The position numbers and the translations under genes were made by a program. The notes under the pieces were generated by a model. That model had not been told where the DNA came from and did no database searches. It saw nothing but the letters and a program-made list of their open reading frames with translations. From NCBI RefSeq assembly GCF_001442615.1, contig NZ_LMXN01000003.1:248001-312000 (forward strand): a stretch of DNA of 64,000 nucleotides, given 5' to 3'. This DNA is from Algoriphagus resistens. GTDB lineage: Bacteria; Bacteroidota; Bacteroidia; Cytophagales; Cyclobacteriaceae. Of the stretch, positions 1 through 8,551 are shown piece by piece (the first letter of the stretch is position 1; each line of letters opens with the position of its first letter).

Positions 1-345
1 CACAGATTCCAACTTAGCCGGATCATCCAATTTCTCATACTTCTCCTTGAGTTTGCCAGGATTGATTTTGGCGAATTCTTCCCAAGGCGGGAGGCTATGC
101 CCCTGCATCAACCAATACGTTCCAAAAAGATCATAAGGCTCTTTGCTAGGGCTCAAATAGTTGATCAGGCGCCACCAACGAACCATCTCATAAGTAGTCT
201 CCGCAATGAAGGATCTATCACGAGCTCCCCATTTTGGGTTTGACTTTAAGGTACGCTCGATCACTTTATCGGCATATTGACCTTCTTCAAAAATGGCTTC
301 AAGTGCAGTATGCACTCCACGGATAGTATTATTGTGTAGCTTCAT
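1..345 (-). CDS. RsmB/NOP-family rRNA cytosine-C5 methyltransferase, N-terminal part (cut by window edge)
   Basis: The reverse strand reads open from an ATG at 345 through 115 codons to the window edge, so only the N-terminal part is present. It begins MKLHNNTIRGVHTALEAIFE and contains SNPKWGARDRSFIAETTYEM followed by VRWWRL. This is the helical NusB-like RNA-binding domain that precedes the SAM-dependent catalytic domain in Bacteroidota RsmB/NOP (Sun) methyltransferases, which make m5C in rRNA. The catalytic cysteines and SAM site lie outside the window, so the exact target base cannot be assigned. It is divergent from prmC, with a 150-bp gap holding both promoters. Confidence 0.75.
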   Translation of the reverse strand, partial: MKLHNNTIRGVHTALEAIFEEGQYADKVIERTLKSNPKWGARDRSFIAETTYEMVRWWRLINYLSPSKEPYDLFGTYWLMQGHSLPPWEEFAKINPGKLKEKYEKLDDPAKLESV

Positions 346-469
346 GGGAGATTAATTCTTCACAAAGGTAGTTTTTCTTTCTGAGTCTGTCAGAGTGAGA
401 TTTAAAAAGGGGTGCAAACCTTCCCTTAGGAATCCGATCTTAGTTTCAAAATCGTAATGTTGGTTTTGA

Positions 470-477
470 TAACTTTG
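470..477 (+). promoter_or_regulatory. Bacteroidota-type -7 element for prmC
   Basis: The sequence TAACTTTG fits the TAnnTTTG -7 consensus of the Bacteroidota housekeeping sigma factor. Transcription would start near 484, about 12 bases before the ATG at 496. That argues against the upstream ATG at 457, which would lie before the transcription start. A clear -33 TTG is not visible at the ideal distance. Confidence 0.45.
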
Positions 478-495
478 CGTTTTAACTGTTCAGCT

Positions 496-1335
496 ATGCC
501 AACCTTTCAAAAGCTTATGTCTTCTTGGGCAGACAACCTTGACATTTACGACAAACAAGAATCCGAATCACTGGTAAGCTGGTTATTTGAGCATCATCTG
601 GGATGGAAAAGAAGTGATAGTTTGAATAAAGCTGACCCAGCTTCATTTCCTCCGAAAATGTTTAAAGATTTTGAGAGAATGAAATCTGGAGAACCTATTC
701 AGTATATTCTTGGGAAAGGCCCATTTTACGGGAGAGAATTTCTGGTAGCTCCAGCTACCTTAATTCCTAGAAATGAAACCGAAGAGTTGGTTCACTTGAT
801 CATCAAAGAAAATCGTGTGGCTGGATTAAAAATTCTGGACGTAGGCACGGGCACAGGTTGTATTCCGATTACCCTGGCTTTGGAAATGGCTAACTCTGAA
901 GTCTTTGCAGTAGATATTTCTGAAGAAGCATTAGAGATCGCCAGACAAAACTCAGATTTGCTAGGTGCAAATGTGATTTTTTCCACGTGTGATATTCTTA
1001 CCCAAGTGCCAGAAGTAAGTAACTTGGACATTTTGGTAAGCAATCCTCCGTATATTCCTGTTCAGCAGAAAAATCAAATGCAGAAAAATGTGTTGGATTT
1101 TGAGCCTGAGTTAGCTCTTTTCGTAAGTGATGAGAATCCTTTGATTTTTTACAGGACTATAGCAGAAAAGGGAAAACAACTGCTGAAGCCTGGCGGGAAA
1201 CTTTATTTTGAAATCAATGAAAAATACGGAAAAGAGGTTGCTGATTTGCTACAGGAGCTTGGCTATTTAGAAGTAAAAGTACTGAAGGATTTGAATGGGA
1301 AGGATAGAATAGCGAAAGCTACTACAACTAGCTGA
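496..1335 (+). CDS. prmC: Peptide chain release factor N5-glutamine methyltransferase
   Basis: This 279-aa cytosolic enzyme methylates the glutamine of the GGQ motif in release factors RF1/RF2, using SAM. The SAM-binding motif VGTGTGCIPITLALE and the diagnostic catalytic NPPY motif (SNPPYIP) are both present, in the usual order after an N-terminal helical domain. I chose the ATG at 496 (MPTFQKL) over one at 457 because the extra residues (LVLITLRFNCSA) do not resemble the family and a -7 promoter element lies between the two. The 3' end overlaps the convergent downstream gene by 8 bp. Confidence 0.93.
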   Translation: MPTFQKLMSSWADNLDIYDKQESESLVSWLFEHHLGWKRSDSLNKADPASFPPKMFKDFERMKSGEPIQYILGKGPFYGREFLVAPATLIPRNETEELVHLIIKENRVAGLKILDVGTGTGCIPITLALEMANSEVFAVDISEEALEIARQNSDLLGANVIFSTCDILTQVPEVSNLDILVSNPPYIPVQQKNQMQKNVLDFEPELALFVSDENPLIFYRTIAEKGKQLLKPGGKLYFEINEKYGKEVADLLQELGYLEVKVLKDLNGKDRIAKATTTS

Positions 1336-1939
1336 TTTGTTCACCAATCCAAAAAGTTCCCGGCGCTTTAATAGTAGTAAATCCTTCTGGTACTTCCAGC
1401 ATGGTCGCGTAAGCAATAGGCAAAATTAATTCTCCGTTTTCATTTTGAATCTGCACCGGCATACCTTCTTTGCCATGAATATGTATAGTGCTTTCAGCAA
1501 ACCATTTTTTGAATTCCCCTGATTTAACAGGATAATACTTCCAGTCGTCATCCATGATTGTTAGATTCAATCCCTCATGTTTATCCTGAATATCAAGTGC
1601 ATCCAGATGTGAGATCCCTATCAGATGCACTGCTTTGTGCGCTGAAGACACTAGATAATCCAACCCAGTTTGCAGATAGTTTTCATGTACCGAAGTGATG
1701 AATTTCAGCGGATATTGCTCTTCCAGCAATTGCTGGTTTCCTTCCTGAAAAACATCAGATGCAAGGATAACATCAATTTTAATCCCCCAACTCAATAGTT
1801 GATCAACTGCCCCTTCACTGACAAGCACAGTAGGAACCCATTCCAGAAGCGGCGAAACCTGATCAAATCGAATTCCGGAAGTTCCTAAAATTAGCACCGC
1901 GGGTTCCTGTTGGTCTTTTACAAAATGATGTGAGGACAT
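1328..1939 (-). CDS. Thiamine pyrophosphokinase-like protein
   Basis: This 203-aa protein starts MSSHHFVKDQQEPAVLILG, like Bacteroidota thiamine pyrophosphokinases. Those enzymes transfer pyrophosphate from ATP to thiamine (TPP salvage). The segment WVPTVLVSEGAVDQLLSWGI fits the family's N-terminal Rossmann-like half, and the C-terminal half could be the beta-sandwich thiamine-binding domain. However, the acidic GD(F/L)D-type motif expected after the 'GIKID' strand reads ASDVFQEG here, so catalytic activity is uncertain. It shares one base (TAATG) with the stop of the upstream dipeptidase gene, so the two are probably co-transcribed. The family call is from resemblance only. Confidence 0.6.
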   Translation of the reverse strand: MSSHHFVKDQQEPAVLILGTSGIRFDQVSPLLEWVPTVLVSEGAVDQLLSWGIKIDVILASDVFQEGNQQLLEEQYPLKFITSVHENYLQTGLDYLVSSAHKAVHLIGISHLDALDIQDKHEGLNLTIMDDDWKYYPVKSGEFKKWFAESTIHIHGKEGMPVQIQNENGELILPIAYATMLEVPEGFTTIKAPGTFWIGEQIS

Positions 1940-2928
1940 TAAGACTGTATTTTACGGAAAAACGTCAATGCATTTCTATAAGCTAGGTTCTCCAGATCTT
2001 CACCTGTCAATTTATCTTTCAGGCTTTCAATCAATGAAGGATATTTTCCGGCATTCTCTACCAATGGAAAATAAAAAGGATGACGTGATGAATCTTCGAA
2101 ATCCTTGGTATAGAAATAATCTGCCCCAAAACAGATGGACTTTTCCCCTCCGATCTGAAAACCATGGAAAATATGATCAAATAAACGCTCAGGCACTTCC
2201 GGGTCTAGAAAAGCTCTAAGAAAATTCACCCCGATAATCCCTCCACGGTGTATAATTTCCTTGGCAAACTCATCGGTAAGATTTCGAGGATGATTCCAGA
2301 TTGTCCTGAAGTTAGAATGACTTGCAATCACCGCAATATCAAGTTTATTACTATCAATATGGTTTAGAATCCCTTCCGCGAGCAAATCTGAAGAATGGGA
2401 TAAATCAACTGGAATTTGCTTTCCAGCCATATAATCCAAAAGCTTTTTCCCATCCTCCTTTAGTCCAATCCCCTTTGTATAATTTCCTCCCCCAAAACGA
2501 TTTTCGGTATGATGAGTGAGGCTGATGTAAGCGAGGGACTTTACTTTTCCAAGAATAAAATCAAACTGGTTATAAATATCATCCCAATTCGCAGATTCAT
2601 TGCCAAAACCTGCAGCATTTTCCACAGAAGCTTTTATGCCTATACAATTTTGCTTTTCCCAATTTTGTAAAAAATCTGTATCAATTAATGTAAAATCATC
2701 TTTATGTTTTTGACATAGTTCATCAAAGATCACTGCCTGCCTAGCGGCTAAATCCATGCTTTCAGATTTTACATCCGTGTAAATTGCCAAAATCTGCATG
2801 CGTACTCCACCTGCATGCAGCCACGGAACCGCACAGGCGATATCATCTTTTGCATAGGGGTTTGCCCCTGGGATTCTTGCCAAATAGGAAAGCAAATCAC
2901 AGTGCATATCGCTTATTGGGAATTTCAT
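1939..2928 (-). CDS. Membrane dipeptidase (peptidase family M19)
   Basis: A 329-aa zinc dipeptidase of the renal-dipeptidase fold. Seen: the N-terminal metal-binding strand SDMHCDLLSYLA, SVENA in the first half, VDLSHSSDLLAEGIL, the loop ASHSNFRTIWNHPRNL and GADYFY near the end, all typical of M19 enzymes that cleave Xaa-Xaa dipeptides. No signal peptide is evident, so it is probably cytoplasmic despite the family name. It is the first gene of a two-gene unit with the thiamine-pyrophosphokinase-like gene and faces away from the kynurenine genes across a 233-bp gap. Confidence 0.88.
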   Translation of the reverse strand: MKFPISDMHCDLLSYLARIPGANPYAKDDIACAVPWLHAGGVRMQILAIYTDVKSESMDLAARQAVIFDELCQKHKDDFTLIDTDFLQNWEKQNCIGIKASVENAAGFGNESANWDDIYNQFDFILGKVKSLAYISLTHHTENRFGGGNYTKGIGLKEDGKKLLDYMAGKQIPVDLSHSSDLLAEGILNHIDSNKLDIAVIASHSNFRTIWNHPRNLTDEFAKEIIHRGGIIGVNFLRAFLDPEVPERLFDHIFHGFQIGGEKSICFGADYFYTKDFEDSSRHPFYFPLVENAGKYPSLIESLKDKLTGEDLENLAYRNALTFFRKIQS

Positions 2929-3161
2929 ATATTATAATTGTTTTTCATTGTCAGATAGCCTATCCCGAACTTAATTTGGGAGAATCTCGCATGCATTATA
3001 ATCATCCCATCGTGTGACTCCTGAGTCATGCTCGATTTCAGAGTATTTAGAGGTTAGGACAAAGTAAGCCAAAAAAGCGTACGTTTTTTAATACTTTTAG
3101 GGAGGATTACAGTTAGTTAATCTTCGGAAAGATTTTCAATTTCACCAGATAAATAAGCGAT

Positions 3162-3674
3162 ATGGCCTTAGCTCAACCTTTCAACTTTAAAAAATGGATA
3201 GACGAAAATAGACCTCTTCTCAAGCCACCAATTGGGAATCAGCAGGTTTACAAAGGGAATGATGATTTTATTGTAATGGTAGTAGGCGGACCAAACTCCC
3301 GAAAAGACTACCATTCTAACGAAGGTGAGGAGTTCTTTTATCAGCTAGAAGGCGATATAATCTTGAAAGTTATTGAAGACGGAAAGCCAAAGGATATTCC
3401 AATCCGGGAAGGTGAAATATTCCTACTTCCGGCTAAAGTCCCCCATTCCCCTCGCCGACCTGCCGATACAATCGGACTGGTGATCGAACGCTACAGAAGA
3501 GTAGGGGAAAAGGACGGATTTATCTGGCATTGCGAGAATTGTGGAGAGAAACTTTATGAAGAATTTTTTGAAGTTACAGACATTGTCAAGCAGCTTCCTC
3601 CAGTACAACAGCGATTTTGGGGCGACCCTGCGCATTTCACCTGCAAAAATTGCGGGACAGTAATGGAGAAGTAA
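3162..3674 (+). CDS. 3-hydroxyanthranilate 3,4-dioxygenase
   Basis: This 170-aa cupin opens the ring of 3-hydroxyanthranilate to aminocarboxymuconate semialdehyde, the precursor of quinolinate and NAD. The iron ligands expected for bacterial enzymes are visible as His51, Glu57 and His95, with substrate-binding Arg47, Arg99 and Glu110. A C-terminal rubredoxin-like pair of CxxC motifs (C124/C127 and C161/C164) marks the prokaryotic type with a second, structural iron. Length matches the bacterial family. It is first in a same-strand cluster with kynureninase and kynurenine monooxygenase, so the three encode consecutive steps of tryptophan breakdown (in reverse order of the pathway). Such genes are named haaO or nbaC. 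Confidence 0.95.
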   Translation: MALAQPFNFKKWIDENRPLLKPPIGNQQVYKGNDDFIVMVVGGPNSRKDYHSNEGEEFFYQLEGDIILKVIEDGKPKDIPIREGEIFLLPAKVPHSPRRPADTIGLVIERYRRVGEKDGFIWHCENCGEKLYEEFFEVTDIVKQLPPVQQRFWGDPAHFTCKNCGTVMEK

Positions 3675-3769
3675 AATTGTAAGGTAATAACATGGCAGTG
3701 AGTAGTAAGGCTTAAAAATAAGCGCTTCGCATTTCCTTAAGTTTTTATGACGACTTTATATTTCAAAAA

Positions 3770-5047
3770 ATGAACTACCAGTATTCATCCGAGTTTGCCA
3801 GTGAAATGGATGAGAAAGATCCTCTCAAACACTTCCGGGATCGCTTTCTTTTTCCAAAGATTGATGGAAAAGATGCCATTTATTTTTGCGGAAATTCCCT
3901 GGGACTCCAGCCAAAATCAGCCGGTGATTACATCGCTAAGGAATTGACAAATTGGGCAGAAATGGGAGTAGATGGACATTTTCATGGAGAAGATGCCTGG
4001 TTTTTTGCAAAGCAAAAGTCAAAGCCCGCACTTTCAGAGATCGTTGGAGCGCATGAGCATGAGGTAGTGGCCATGAATAATCTATCGGTAAATCTCCATC
4101 TGTTAATGGTTTCATTTTATCATCCGACCAACGATCGATATAAGATCATCGTAGAGGCTGGAGCATTTCCATCTGACCAATACATGTTGGAAACTCAGGT
4201 GAAGTTTCATGGATTAAAGCCCGAAGATGCTATCGTTGAGCTCAAGCCGAGAGAGGGTGAGCATACGCTTCGCACAGTTGATATTTTAGCAGAAATAAGA
4301 AAGCAAGGAACTTCGCTGGCAATGGTGAATATGGCAGGTCTCCAGTATTACACGGGCCAGGTTTTTGATATGAAAGCCATAACGGCTGCAGCTCACGAAG
4401 TGGGGGCGTATGCCGGATTTGATCTGGCGCATGCTGCAGGCAATGTGCCTTTAAATCTGCACGATTGGAACGTGGATTTTGCTACCTGGTGCAGCTATAA
4501 ATATATGAATTCAGGTCCTGGCAATGTTTCAGGTGTATTCGTACATGAGCGATTTGCAGAGCGGGCAGATATGAACCGCTTTGCAGGCTGGTGGGGTCAT
4601 GATCAGGAGCAGCGCTTTAAGATGGAAAAAGGTTTTGTGCCGATGCACGGGGCTGATGGATGGCAGCTTTCCAATTCTGATATCCTTGGACTGGCAGTTC
4701 ATCAGGCATCGTTGGATATTTTTCTCGAAGCAGGAATGATAAATTTGAGACAAAAATCAGAACAGCTCACCGCATATTTGGCTTATTTGGTTGAGAAAAT
4801 CAGTGGAAAATCCGGAGTTTTGGAAATTATTACCCCTAAAAATCCTGCGGAAAGAGGTTGTCAGTTATCTTTGCACATTCATCGCGGAGGCAAGGATGTA
4901 TTCGATGAATGGTATAAACAAGGAGTTGTAGGCGACTGGCGAAATCCAAACGTGATCCGTCTGGCACCCACTCCGCTCTATAACAGCTTCCTAGATGTGT
5001 TCCGTTTTGCACAGATTTTGGAACAATCTCTGAAGAAATTCGCTTAA
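3770..5047 (+). CDS. kynU: Kynureninase
   Basis: A 425-aa PLP enzyme that splits kynurenine or 3-hydroxykynurenine into (3-hydroxy)anthranilate and alanine. Seen: the N-terminal FCGNSLGLQPKS motif, the FDLAHAAGN segment with the PLP-contacting Asp218, and the Schiff-base lysine in CSYKYMNSGPGN (Lys244). Length is normal for the family. It sits between the dioxygenase gene (95 bp upstream) and the monooxygenase gene, which starts 7 to 25 bp downstream depending on start codon, so it is likely translated from one mRNA with them. Confidence 0.96.
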   Translation: MNYQYSSEFASEMDEKDPLKHFRDRFLFPKIDGKDAIYFCGNSLGLQPKSAGDYIAKELTNWAEMGVDGHFHGEDAWFFAKQKSKPALSEIVGAHEHEVVAMNNLSVNLHLLMVSFYHPTNDRYKIIVEAGAFPSDQYMLETQVKFHGLKPEDAIVELKPREGEHTLRTVDILAEIRKQGTSLAMVNMAGLQYYTGQVFDMKAITAAAHEVGAYAGFDLAHAAGNVPLNLHDWNVDFATWCSYKYMNSGPGNVSGVFVHERFAERADMNRFAGWWGHDQEQRFKMEKGFVPMHGADGWQLSNSDILGLAVHQASLDIFLEAGMINLRQKSEQLTAYLAYLVEKISGKSGVLEIITPKNPAERGCQLSLHIHRGGKDVFDEWYKQGVVGDWRNPNVIRLAPTPLYNSFLDVFRFAQILEQSLKKFA

Positions 5048-5072
5048 AGGAAGCGTGGATAAAACAATCCAA

Positions 5073-6425
5073 ATGGAAAAGAATCAAGTTACCGTATTGG
5101 GAGCCGGACTTATCGGTTCGCTAATGGCTATATATCTGAAGCGGCAGGGGCTGGAAGTTGAAGTCTATGACAAGAGACCTGACAAGCGCAAATCAACTTT
5201 CGAAGAAGGCAAAAGATCCATCAATATGGCTTTGAGCCATCGTGGGTGGAAGAGCTTGGAGGAAGTTGGGCTGAAAGAAAAAGTAATGCCCCTGGCTATT
5301 CCTATGTATGGGCGCAAGATTCATGATGAGCATGGCGGCACTACGTTTATTTCCTACGGAAAAGAAAATCAAGCTATTTATTCCCTTTCAAGAGGGAAAT
5401 TTAATCAGCTACTTGTAGAGGAAGGAGAACGCTTGGGCGTGCATTTCAACTTTGAGCACAAGTGCACCGATGTAGATTTCCGCAATCAGGAGATCAGCTT
5501 CCAGACTCTTAGCGGGGAAAAAAAGGTCTTAGCACCGGTCCTTTTTGGAGCTGACGGGGCATATTCCGCACTTAGACTTGCTATGCAAAAGCAAATCAGG
5601 TTCAACTACAAACAGGAATACATCACGCACGAATACAAGGAACTGACGATACCAGCCACTTCAGCCGGTGAATTTGCCATGGATCCAAATGCACTCCATA
5701 TCTGGCCAAGAGGCAAATTTATGCTGATCGCACTTCCAAATCCAGATAGAACTTTCACCTGCACATTGTTTTTGCCACACAGTAACTCTAAAGTCTGCTT
5801 TGACAAGATCAATGACGAGAATGATCTTGAAATCTTATTTTCCAACTACTTTGACGATGCGTATCAACTGATGCCTGATATCAAAGCTGAGTTTTTTGCC
5901 AATCCCACTTCGGCTTTGATCAACGTGGAATGCTTTCCATGGGTTCAGGGCAGCAGCTTACTCATGGGAGATGCCAGTCATGCAATGGTTCCTTTCTATG
6001 GGCAGGGCATGAACTGCGGTTTTGAAGACTGCTCTATTTTGAATAGTTTAATAGATAAGTTCGGGACCAATTCCTGGGATTTGGTTTTTGAGAAATTCCA
6101 GAAGAAAAGAAAGGTAGATACCGATGCTATCTGTCAATTGGCAATGGAGAATTTTGAAGAAATGAAAGATTCTGTGGCCGACCCTAAGTTTATCCTTCGA
6201 AAGAAAATCGAGGCAAAATTATACGAATTGTATCCCAATGACTGGATTCCTTTGTATTCCATGGTGACTTTCTCGGATATGCGGTACTCAGAAGCTTATA
6301 TACAAGGCAAGCTACAGGAAGCGATAATGGACCGTGTAATGGCTGATCCTTTGATCACCGAGAACTGGAATAAACTCGACTACGAAGACATTATTTATAA
6401 AATGGAAACAGCAAAGGCGGTTTAA
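5073..6425 (+). CDS. kmo: Kynurenine 3-monooxygenase
   Basis: An FAD- and NADPH-dependent hydroxylase, 450 aa from the ATG at 5073, converting kynurenine to 3-hydroxykynurenine. Seen: the FAD Rossmann motif VLGAGLIGSLMA at the N-terminus, the NMALSHRGW segment typical of KMO, and the second FAD motif LLMGDASHAMVPFYGQGMNC. The C-terminus contains helical hydrophobic patches, as in other bacterial KMOs. An in-frame GTG at 5055 would add six residues (MDKTIQ); I prefer the ATG because the Rossmann strand then begins close to the N-terminus, as usual. Last gene of the kynurenine cluster. Confidence 0.95.
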   Translation: MEKNQVTVLGAGLIGSLMAIYLKRQGLEVEVYDKRPDKRKSTFEEGKRSINMALSHRGWKSLEEVGLKEKVMPLAIPMYGRKIHDEHGGTTFISYGKENQAIYSLSRGKFNQLLVEEGERLGVHFNFEHKCTDVDFRNQEISFQTLSGEKKVLAPVLFGADGAYSALRLAMQKQIRFNYKQEYITHEYKELTIPATSAGEFAMDPNALHIWPRGKFMLIALPNPDRTFTCTLFLPHSNSKVCFDKINDENDLEILFSNYFDDAYQLMPDIKAEFFANPTSALINVECFPWVQGSSLLMGDASHAMVPFYGQGMNCGFEDCSILNSLIDKFGTNSWDLVFEKFQKKRKVDTDAICQLAMENFEEMKDSVADPKFILRKKIEAKLYELYPNDWIPLYSMVTFSDMRYSEAYIQGKLQEAIMDRVMADPLITENWNKLDYEDIIYKMETAKAV

Positions 6426-6652
6426 TCCTGTTTTAACCCCGAGGACACGAAGGCTTCGCAGGAGAGCCTAACTTATAGGCTAGCCTACTTTTGGATACAC
6501 TTGCCGGTATTTGTTTTTAATAAATCGCCAAAACATAGCGTGCTATTGAATCCAAAGAGTTGTTCTGAACCTATGACCATGTTGTTGGATGGGAAAATCC
6601 AGCTTCAAAAGAAGTAGGTGATAAAAACTCCACGTACTGCGGTAAAAACTCA

Positions 6653-6684
6653 CATAAAAAAGGCGCCGATTTCTCAACGCCTTT
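6653..6684 (-). terminator. Rho-independent terminator of pheS
   Basis: A perfect 7-bp stem (AAAGGCG at 6659-6665 with CGCCTTT at 6678-6684) closes a 12-base loop just 5 bp beyond the pheS stop. Read on the minus strand it runs into a T tract (6653-6660). On the + strand it is followed by a weaker GATTTTTA, so it may also stop readthrough from the kmo side. Confidence 0.8.
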
Positions 6685-6689
6685 GATTT

Positions 6690-7721
6690 TTATACTAGTG
6701 CCCTAAACTGCCTCAGGAACCTCACATCATTCTCGGTGAATAGACGAAGATCTTTGATCTGGTATTTCAGCATAGCGATGCGTTCGATACCCATTCCAAA
6801 GGCAAATCCTGTATACTTTTTAGAATCAATCCCACAGTTTTCCAACACATTGGGATCTACCATCCCCGAACCGCCGATCTCTACCCATCCGCTGCCTTTG
6901 CAGACATTGCAGCCTTTACCGCCACAGATTAGACAAGTGATATCGATTTCTGCACTTGGCTCGGTAAATGGAAAATATGATGGTCTGAAACGCACTTTGG
7001 TGTCCTTTCCAAACATCTCTTTGGCAAAGTGATAAAGTGTATTTTTCAAATCAGCAAAGCCTACGTTCTCATCCACATACAGTCCCTCCACCTGGTGGAA
7101 AATACAATGTGCGCGGGCTGAAATTGCTTCATTTCTATAGACTCTTCCCGGAGACAGTGTACGAATGGGAGGTTTCTGGTTCTCCATTACCCGCACCTGT
7201 ACCGAAGAAGTATGTGTTCTTAGTGCAATATCGGGGTTCTTCTCAATGAAAAACGTATCCTGCATTTCACGGGCAGGATGATTTTCAGGGAAATTCAGCG
7301 CGGTGAAATTATGCCAATCGTCCTCAATTTCGGGCCCTTCAGAAAGGTTGAATCCAATACGCTCGAAAATCTCTATAATCCGCTGTCTGGCAGCAGTCAA
7401 GGGGTGAATTCCTCCCAGGCTTTGGTTGGAAGGAGGAAGTGTTAGATCTATACCGGCAGATTTTGACTTTTTATTCACTTGACTGACTTTTTCGATCAGT
7501 TCTTGGAATTTAGCCTCAGCGAGCTGTTTTACACCATTTACCAATTGTCCATAAGCCTTTTTCTCCTCATTGGGAATTTTTCCCATATCGGCAAAAAGTG
7601 CCCCCACCACAGACTTTTTGGAGATATACTCCATTCTGTAGGACTCCAACTCCTCCGGATTTGTAGCATCGGCGGCTGTAATAGCGGCTTTAATAGAATC
7701 GATTTTTTCCTGGTACATCAC
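6690..7721 (-). CDS. pheS: Phenylalanine--tRNA ligase alpha subunit
   Basis: The 343-aa catalytic subunit of the cytosolic (alpha-beta)2 enzyme. The N-terminal coiled coil (about residues 1-95) is followed by the class II synthetase core. Motif-1 region GGIHPLTAARQRIIEIFERI, motif 2 (SPGRVYRNEAISARAHCIFH) and motif 3 (GFAFGMGIERIAMLKYQI) are all present, plus the GGSGMVDPNVL signature. Two adjacent methionines (MMYQEK) make the start ambiguous by one codon. pheT is not in the window. Confidence 0.97.
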   Translation of the reverse strand: MMYQEKIDSIKAAITAADATNPEELESYRMEYISKKSVVGALFADMGKIPNEEKKAYGQLVNGVKQLAEAKFQELIEKVSQVNKKSKSAGIDLTLPPSNQSLGGIHPLTAARQRIIEIFERIGFNLSEGPEIEDDWHNFTALNFPENHPAREMQDTFFIEKNPDIALRTHTSSVQVRVMENQKPPIRTLSPGRVYRNEAISARAHCIFHQVEGLYVDENVGFADLKNTLYHFAKEMFGKDTKVRFRPSYFPFTEPSAEIDITCLICGGKGCNVCKGSGWVEIGGSGMVDPNVLENCGIDSKKYTGFAFGMGIERIAMLKYQIKDLRLFTENDVRFLRQFRALV

Positions 7722-7925
7722 TTACTTGTTAATCAAGCCACAAAGCTAATGCTTTTGAGGTTTTTTGGGTAGAAAAGGCTTAGGGAATACGCTAATCACA
7801 AGTGAGTAAAGGTAGCCCGGTGCTATAAAGCAGAAATTATTTCGTAATGCACGCAATCCAACTTCCAAGAGGTAAACGTATCTCTCCCAAAATAAGAAAC
7901 CAAAAAATATCAAACTAACAGGATC

Positions 7926-8492
7926 ATGAACATTCAAAATTTCTTCAAAGTGGCTTTTGCAGCCTTTATTTTTCTTTCGGCAAACTTAGCTTTTGCTCAA
8001 CTGGAAAAAACAAAGATGGTAGGTGGAGCAGAAATGTACCCTACGAAAAACATCATAGAAAATGCAGTGAACTCTAAAGATCACACAACACTGGTGGCAG
8101 CAGTGAAAGCTGCTGGTTTGGTAGAAACTCTTCAGGGAACCGGCCCTTTCACGGTATTTGCTCCTGATAACATGGCATTCGAGAAACTTCCTGCAGGAAC
8201 TGTCGAAACCCTTTTAAAGCCAGAAAATAAAGCCCAATTACAGGCGGTCTTGACATATCATGTAGTCCCAGGTAAAATGGGCTCAAAGGAAATCGCCGCT
8301 GCGATCAAAAAAGGAGACGGAAAAGCTGAACTAACTACCGTTCAGGGCGCAAAATTGACTGCTTGGATGAAAGGTAAGGATCTTTACATCACGGATGAAA
8401 ATGGCGGAGAGTCCAAGGTGACTATCGCCGATGTATGGCAATCAAATGGCGTAATCCACTCCGTAGATACAGTGGTTCTTCCAAAAATGTAA
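7926..8492 (+). CDS. Secreted fasciclin-domain protein
   Basis: A 188-aa protein with a clear signal peptide (MNIQNFFKVAFAAFIFLSANLAFAQ, described in two parts: basic start, hydrophobic core and AFA-Q cleavage site). One fasciclin (FAS1) domain covers most of the mature part. The H1 motif (GPFTVFAPDNMAFEKLP), the TYHVVPG motif and the C-terminal NGVIHSVDTVVLP strand are all visible. FAS1 domains act in surface adhesion, but the ligand is unknown. It is a single-gene unit with its own terminator. Confidence 0.9.
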   Translation: MNIQNFFKVAFAAFIFLSANLAFAQLEKTKMVGGAEMYPTKNIIENAVNSKDHTTLVAAVKAAGLVETLQGTGPFTVFAPDNMAFEKLPAGTVETLLKPENKAQLQAVLTYHVVPGKMGSKEIAAAIKKGDGKAELTTVQGAKLTAWMKGKDLYITDENGGESKVTIADVWQSNGVIHSVDTVVLPKM

Positions 8493-8514
8493 TCCTTTCT
8501 TGTTACCCAATTAC

Positions 8515-8546
8515 TAAGCCGGTTCCAGTAGGGATTGGCTTTTTTG
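8515..8546 (+). terminator. Probable terminator after the fasciclin gene
   Basis: An imperfect hairpin (AAGCC...TTCC against GG...TTGGCTT) ends in TTTTTTGA 25-55 bp after the fasciclin stop. The stem has internal mismatches, so the call rests mainly on the T run and the position between convergent genes. Confidence 0.55.
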
Positions 8547-8551
8547 ATTTT

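Noticed and set aside
2784..3017. A 77-codon + strand frame between the dipeptidase and dioxygenase genes
   Set aside because: It mainly overlaps the dipeptidase gene on the other strand and resembles no protein.
5055..5072. GTG start for kmo
   Set aside because: Possible, but the ATG 18 bp further fits the family's N-terminus better; there is no decisive ribosome site.
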